From Chondrus crispus (lineage: Eukaryota; Rhodophyta; Florideophyceae; Gigartinales; Gigartinaceae): a stretch of 64,000 nt of DNA. The notes under the pieces were generated by a model. That model had not been told where the DNA came from. It made no database searches and saw only the letters and a program-made list of their open reading frames with translations. The translations under genes and the position numbers were made by a program. Location: contig NW_005179084.1 in the NCBI RefSeq assembly GCF_000350225.1, positions 1 to 64,000 on the forward strand, given 5' to 3'. Shown here piece after piece: positions 61,033 to 64,000 of the stretch. Every line of letters begins with the position of its first letter. Within the stretch, counting starts at the first letter, position 1.

Positions 61033-64000
61033 ATGGCCCCTGCGCCCTTCGCCGCCTTTGGCTGCGGATGCTCGGCGACTTCCTCCTCCTCCCGCCGCCC
61101 CTTGCTAACCCCGACGCGCCCAACATTTCATACAGGAAGGCCACTGTGCCCTGTCACTACTCGCCGCGCGCGGCCTCGCTTTCATGCTGCAGCTGCATCT
61201 TCAGAAGAAGATCCTGACCTCTCCGCCCCGCCTGCCCCCTCATCCGTTGCTTCATCGTCCGCTTCTCCTTCATCTTCATCCTGGTCCGCGCCTCCGCACA
61301 GCCCATCACCACAACCGCGCTCCAAGGCCCCGTCGTTGGGGTCACGGCAAGCCCTTGTCACGTCAGTCGCCCTCAATCTTAATGGCAGACATGCGCTCGC
61401 GTCGGTCGCTTCTCTCAAGCGATACATGAACGACCTCAGGCCCAAGCTCGACTATCTCGAGCCGCGAGCTCGCGAGTGCGTTCTCTCGGCATTGGAAGTT
61501 GCCAACGTTGCCCACAAAGGCCAGAAGCGGAAGAGTGGCGAGCCCTTTATTATTCACCCGATTGCCGTCGCCGCCATACTCGCCGACATGCGTATGGACA
61601 GAGACTGCATTATTGCTGGGCTCTTGCATGACACAGTTGAGGATACGCCAATCACTCTCGAGGAGCTTGAGTGCCTTTTTGGCAGGGACGTCAGGAAGAT
61701 TGTTGAGGGCGAAACCAAATTTAGTAAGCTTGCGAAGAAAGTCCATGGTGACAAAGCCAGTCGCACAGAGGAGGTGAAAAGCGATATACCACGGGAAGGA
61801 ATGCACAACGGCGTTGGCGAACGCGACAACCCATGGACGTCTCTTCTCTCGGCCAATGCCACAGACTTTCTGGCGGAGGAAGAAGAGACACGCACCACAC
61901 GTCTTTCGGCATGGCAGAAAGAACGCCAAAAACGGGAAGAAGAGCAGCAAAAACAAGCAGATAACTTGCGAGCTATGTTTTTGGCTATGACTGAGGATGT
62001 CCGCGTTATTATTGTCAAACTGGCTGACAGATTGCACAATATGCGAACTCTAAAGCACATGAGCCCTGCAAAGCAGAAGAAGATTTCCAAAGAGACGCTT
62101 GAGTTTTTCGCACCTCTGGCGCATCGACTGGGAATGCGGCGAATTAAGAGCGAACTTGAAGAGCTGAGTTTTATGTATCTGTATCCCGAAGAATACCACC
62201 AACTCAAATATGAGGTTGAGACGATGCTGCGAAGGTCAAGATTCGACTACTACCTCAAATCAGCTGAAGCTGTTGTGAAGGATGTTCTTGAGCAGGATCG
62301 CATTTTATACAACATGATTCGATCGGTAGAAGTCATCGGAAGCACAAAGGAACTCTACTCAATCTATCGGAGAATGCTCGCAGGCGAAAATCTAGCTTCA
62401 ATGCTAGACATTGCTACAATGCGCGTAGTTGTAGACTTGGACCCAGGGGTGGACTGTAACCAAGCTTGCTATCATGTTCTCGGACGTATTCACACCATGT
62501 GGAAACCTCTCCCGAAGAGATTGAAAGATTATATAGCTTTTCCGAAGCCTAACGGGTACCAGAGTTTACACACTACGGTACTGCTTGGCCAAAAGTTCGA
62601 TTTCTTAGCCATGGAAATCCAAATTCGAACAGCAGAAATGCATCGCATAGCCGAAGAAGGCATAGCAGCGGAAATATTCCAGTCTGGATCAGTATCGAAA
62701 GCAATTCCGCTCACACAGGATGAGGAACAGGACGACAACGCTATAGGCCTCGACGGTGAATGGCGGCGGCGCACAAAGGGCTGGCTCATCAGCATACGTG
62801 AGTATATCGAAGAATTTTCTTCTTCCCGGGACCTTGTCGATGCTGTAAGGAGAGACTTGCTCGGCAATCGCGTCTTTGTTTTCACACCGAAAGGCCGCAT
62901 TGTGGATTTGCCGAAGGACTCAACGCCAATAGACGTTGCATACACGATCCATTCAGATGTGGGTAACAAGATGATCGGCGCCAAGGTCAACGGTCGGCTA
63001 GTCAAACTGGACTACAAGCTGCAGAACGCAGATGTCGTGAAAATCATTGGTTCGAATTCATCTGCGGGGCCCTCGTCAGAGTGGATTGGATTCACGAAGT
63101 CACGAACAGCACGGCAAAAGATTCGACAATTTCTTCGTGCGAGAGATCGTGACAACATGCTGGACCGAGGACGTAGAATACTTGAGGAGGAAGCGCGGTC
63201 ATTGCTTGAACCTATCCCATCAGAGGCGGCCTTAACAGACATATTGCCTCGCCTTTCTGCCATTGTAACAGCGGCTACCGGAATGAAGAACATTGCAACA
63301 GTGGACAGTCTGTGTATCGCAATTGCCAAGGGAAGTGAAGAGCAATCTGAATTTCCGCTGGGACGGACTGTCCTTGGACTCTTGCGAGATCGAAGACACA
63401 CGGTCCTCTCTGAGGCAGCTTCTGTGAGCCACCAGCAACAGTCCCCCGCGCAGAAGGCCAGGGCAAAAAGAGTTTGGGAGGGCAAACCAAAGAAAGCGCG
63501 AGGCAGTACTAACGAACGGGAAATAGTTCTTGCGCCATGCTGCCACCCGATTCGAGGGGATGACATTCTTGGAATTCATGTAAATTGCGGAGAAAGTGAC
63601 GCCATAATTGTTCACCGAGCCCGATGTGCCCACGTCACCGATGAACTGAAGAAACAACCAGCCAACCCAAGCCTTGTGAACTTGCGGTGGACCCAAGAGT
63701 TTAAGAAGCAAAAGGAAAGCAGCCGCGTCGCCCTTGAGCTAGAGGACAGAAGTACTTTGAAGACAACCAGCGAACGCAATAGTGCTGGAGGGTCTTTGGA
63801 GGGTATCAAGCCGTCCCAACCGGTAAGGGTGTTGGTAGTTGCAAGAGACTGTGACGGTCTTCTTTCGTACGTTGCTGGAGTGCTTGCCAGCATGGGTACT
63901 TCAATAAGGCGAGCTGTAACACTGACAGACCCGGACACGCTGGTAGCAACGCTTGCCTTCGAAGTACTTGTCCAAGACTCATACCATTTGGGATGCATCA
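61033..64000 (+). CDS. RelA/SpoT homologue (ppGpp synthetase/hydrolase), 3' end cut by window
   Basis: ATG 61033 follows an in-frame TAA (60964-60966). The frame runs to the window end, 989 codons so far, with no intron. The first 60-70 residues (MAPAPFAAFGCGCSATSSSS) form a Ser/Arg-rich plastid-type leader with Phe near the start. The HD hydrolase keeps its metal residues: IIHPIAVAAILADM (H175), LLHDTVED (H199, D200), KLADRLHNMRT (D332). An insertion of about 70 charged residues (240-309) splits the domain. In the synthetase region GSTKELYSIYRRM (436 on) has Ser-Thr in place of Arg-Pro of the RxK motif; Tyr509 and Glu528 (MEIQIRT) are present. TGS (610-672) and an ACT-type domain near the end (VRVLVVARDCDGLLSYVAG) follow. 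The protein controls (p)ppGpp in plastids. Hydrolase looks intact; synthetase activity is uncertain. Confidence 0.93.
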   Translation, partial: MAPAPFAAFGCGCSATSSSSRRPLLTPTRPTFHTGRPLCPVTTRRARPRFHAAAASSEEDPDLSAPPAPSSVASSSASPSSSSWSAPPHSPSPQPRSKAPSLGSRQALVTSVALNLNGRHALASVASLKRYMNDLRPKLDYLEPRARECVLSALEVANVAHKGQKRKSGEPFIIHPIAVAAILADMRMDRDCIIAGLLHDTVEDTPITLEELECLFGRDVRKIVEGETKFSKLAKKVHGDKASRTEEVKSDIPREGMHNGVGERDNPWTSLLSANATDFLAEEEETRTTRLSAWQKERQKREEEQQKQADNLRAMFLAMTEDVRVIIVKLADRLHNMRTLKHMSPAKQKKISKETLEFFAPLAHRLGMRRIKSELEELSFMYLYPEEYHQLKYEVETMLRRSRFDYYLKSAEAVVKDVLEQDRILYNMIRSVEVIGSTKELYSIYRRMLAGENLASMLDIATMRVVVDLDPGVDCNQACYHVLGRIHTMWKPLPKRLKDYIAFPKPNGYQSLHTTVLLGQKFDFLAMEIQIRTAEMHRIAEEGIAAEIFQSGSVSKAIPLTQDEEQDDNAIGLDGEWRRRTKGWLISIREYIEEFSSSRDLVDAVRRDLLGNRVFVFTPKGRIVDLPKDSTPIDVAYTIHSDVGNKMIGAKVNGRLVKLDYKLQNADVVKIIGSNSSAGPSSEWIGFTKSRTARQKIRQFLRARDRDNMLDRGRRILEEEARSLLEPIPSEAALTDILPRLSAIVTAATGMKNIATVDSLCIAIAKGSEEQSEFPLGRTVLGLLRDRRHTVLSEAASVSHQQQSPAQKARAKRVWEGKPKKARGSTNEREIVLAPCCHPIRGDDILGIHVNCGESDAIIVHRARCAHVTDELKKQPANPSLVNLRWTQEFKKQKESSRVALELEDRSTLKTTSERNSAGGSLEGIKPSQPVRVLVVARDCDGLLSYVAGVLASMGTSIRRAVTLTDPDTLVATLAFEVLVQDSYHLGCI

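Noticed and set aside
1..64000. UGA reassigned to a sense codon in this genome
   Set aside because: Aldolase and CCT6 end with TGA at the family's normal length.

Overview
The window looks like nuclear DNA of a photosynthetic eukaryote, most likely a red alga with compact, intron-poor genes (a Chondrus-like florideophyte or a related rhodophyte; this is inference). Plastid-type proteins are present: a RelA/SpoT homologue with a transit-like leader, a plastid-type chorismate mutase, and DUF3119 and DUF760 proteins. Eukaryotic housekeeping proteins sit among them (CCT6, TIPIN/Csm3, LYAR, a SNAP-25-type SNARE, a tetraspanin). Most genes are single open frames. Three short introns can be placed with confidence in host genes (two in the tetraspanin, one in the kinase-uridylyltransferase) and one in a transposase.

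Bases 1 to about 34,000 are a transposon graveyard. It holds three PIF/Harbinger elements, each a DDE transposase facing a convergent Myb-like or coiled-coil partner gene (about 0.9-2.7, 17.7-20.4 and 28.8-31.7 kb; only the last looks intact). A head-to-tail series of about 0.55-kb LTR-like repeats and gag-like genes without pol covers 3-11 kb. There are also a CACTA-like fragment (8.4-9.9 kb), a pogo-like pseudogene (12.2-13.6 kb), a piggyBac-like pseudogene (14.5-16.6 kb), Ty1/copia fragments (20.6-22.6 kb), and a tyrosine-recombinase (DIRS-like) retroelement (24.3-28.3 kb). That last element is broken by an inverted gene fragment and by a solo LTR with a perfect 5-bp target duplication. A 403-bp TTA-flanked MITE lies at 32.0-32.4 kb.

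Bases 34,500 to 64,000 are a gene island, from left to right: CCT6 (-), Qbc-SNARE (+), tetraspanin (-), CCoAOMT-like methyltransferase (-), class I aldolase (+), an unknown frame (-), DUF3119 (-), CGI-58-like hydrolase (+), a bifunctional sugar kinase/UTP-sugar-1-phosphate uridylyltransferase (-), Nudix-like membrane protein (+), DUF760 (-), LYAR (-), chorismate mutase (-), TIPIN (-) and RelA/SpoT (+, cut by the window end). The genes share no single pathway. Aldolase and the kinase-uridylyltransferase feed sugar phosphate and nucleotide-sugar pools, and chorismate mutase, DUF3119, DUF760 and RSH are plastid-related.

The most unusual signals are these. A TGA codon sits at the same in-frame position in two diverged gag-like genes, with conserved coding on both sides. 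A 21-bp minisatellite in the leader of one gag element forms a row of small stem-loops whose stems change in a compensatory way. The kinase-GalU fusion is joined across a 147-bp intron. TACAGTA/TACTGTA motifs are frequent between genes. Long near-perfect hairpins lie in intergenic DNA. No rRNA, tRNA or CRISPR array was seen.
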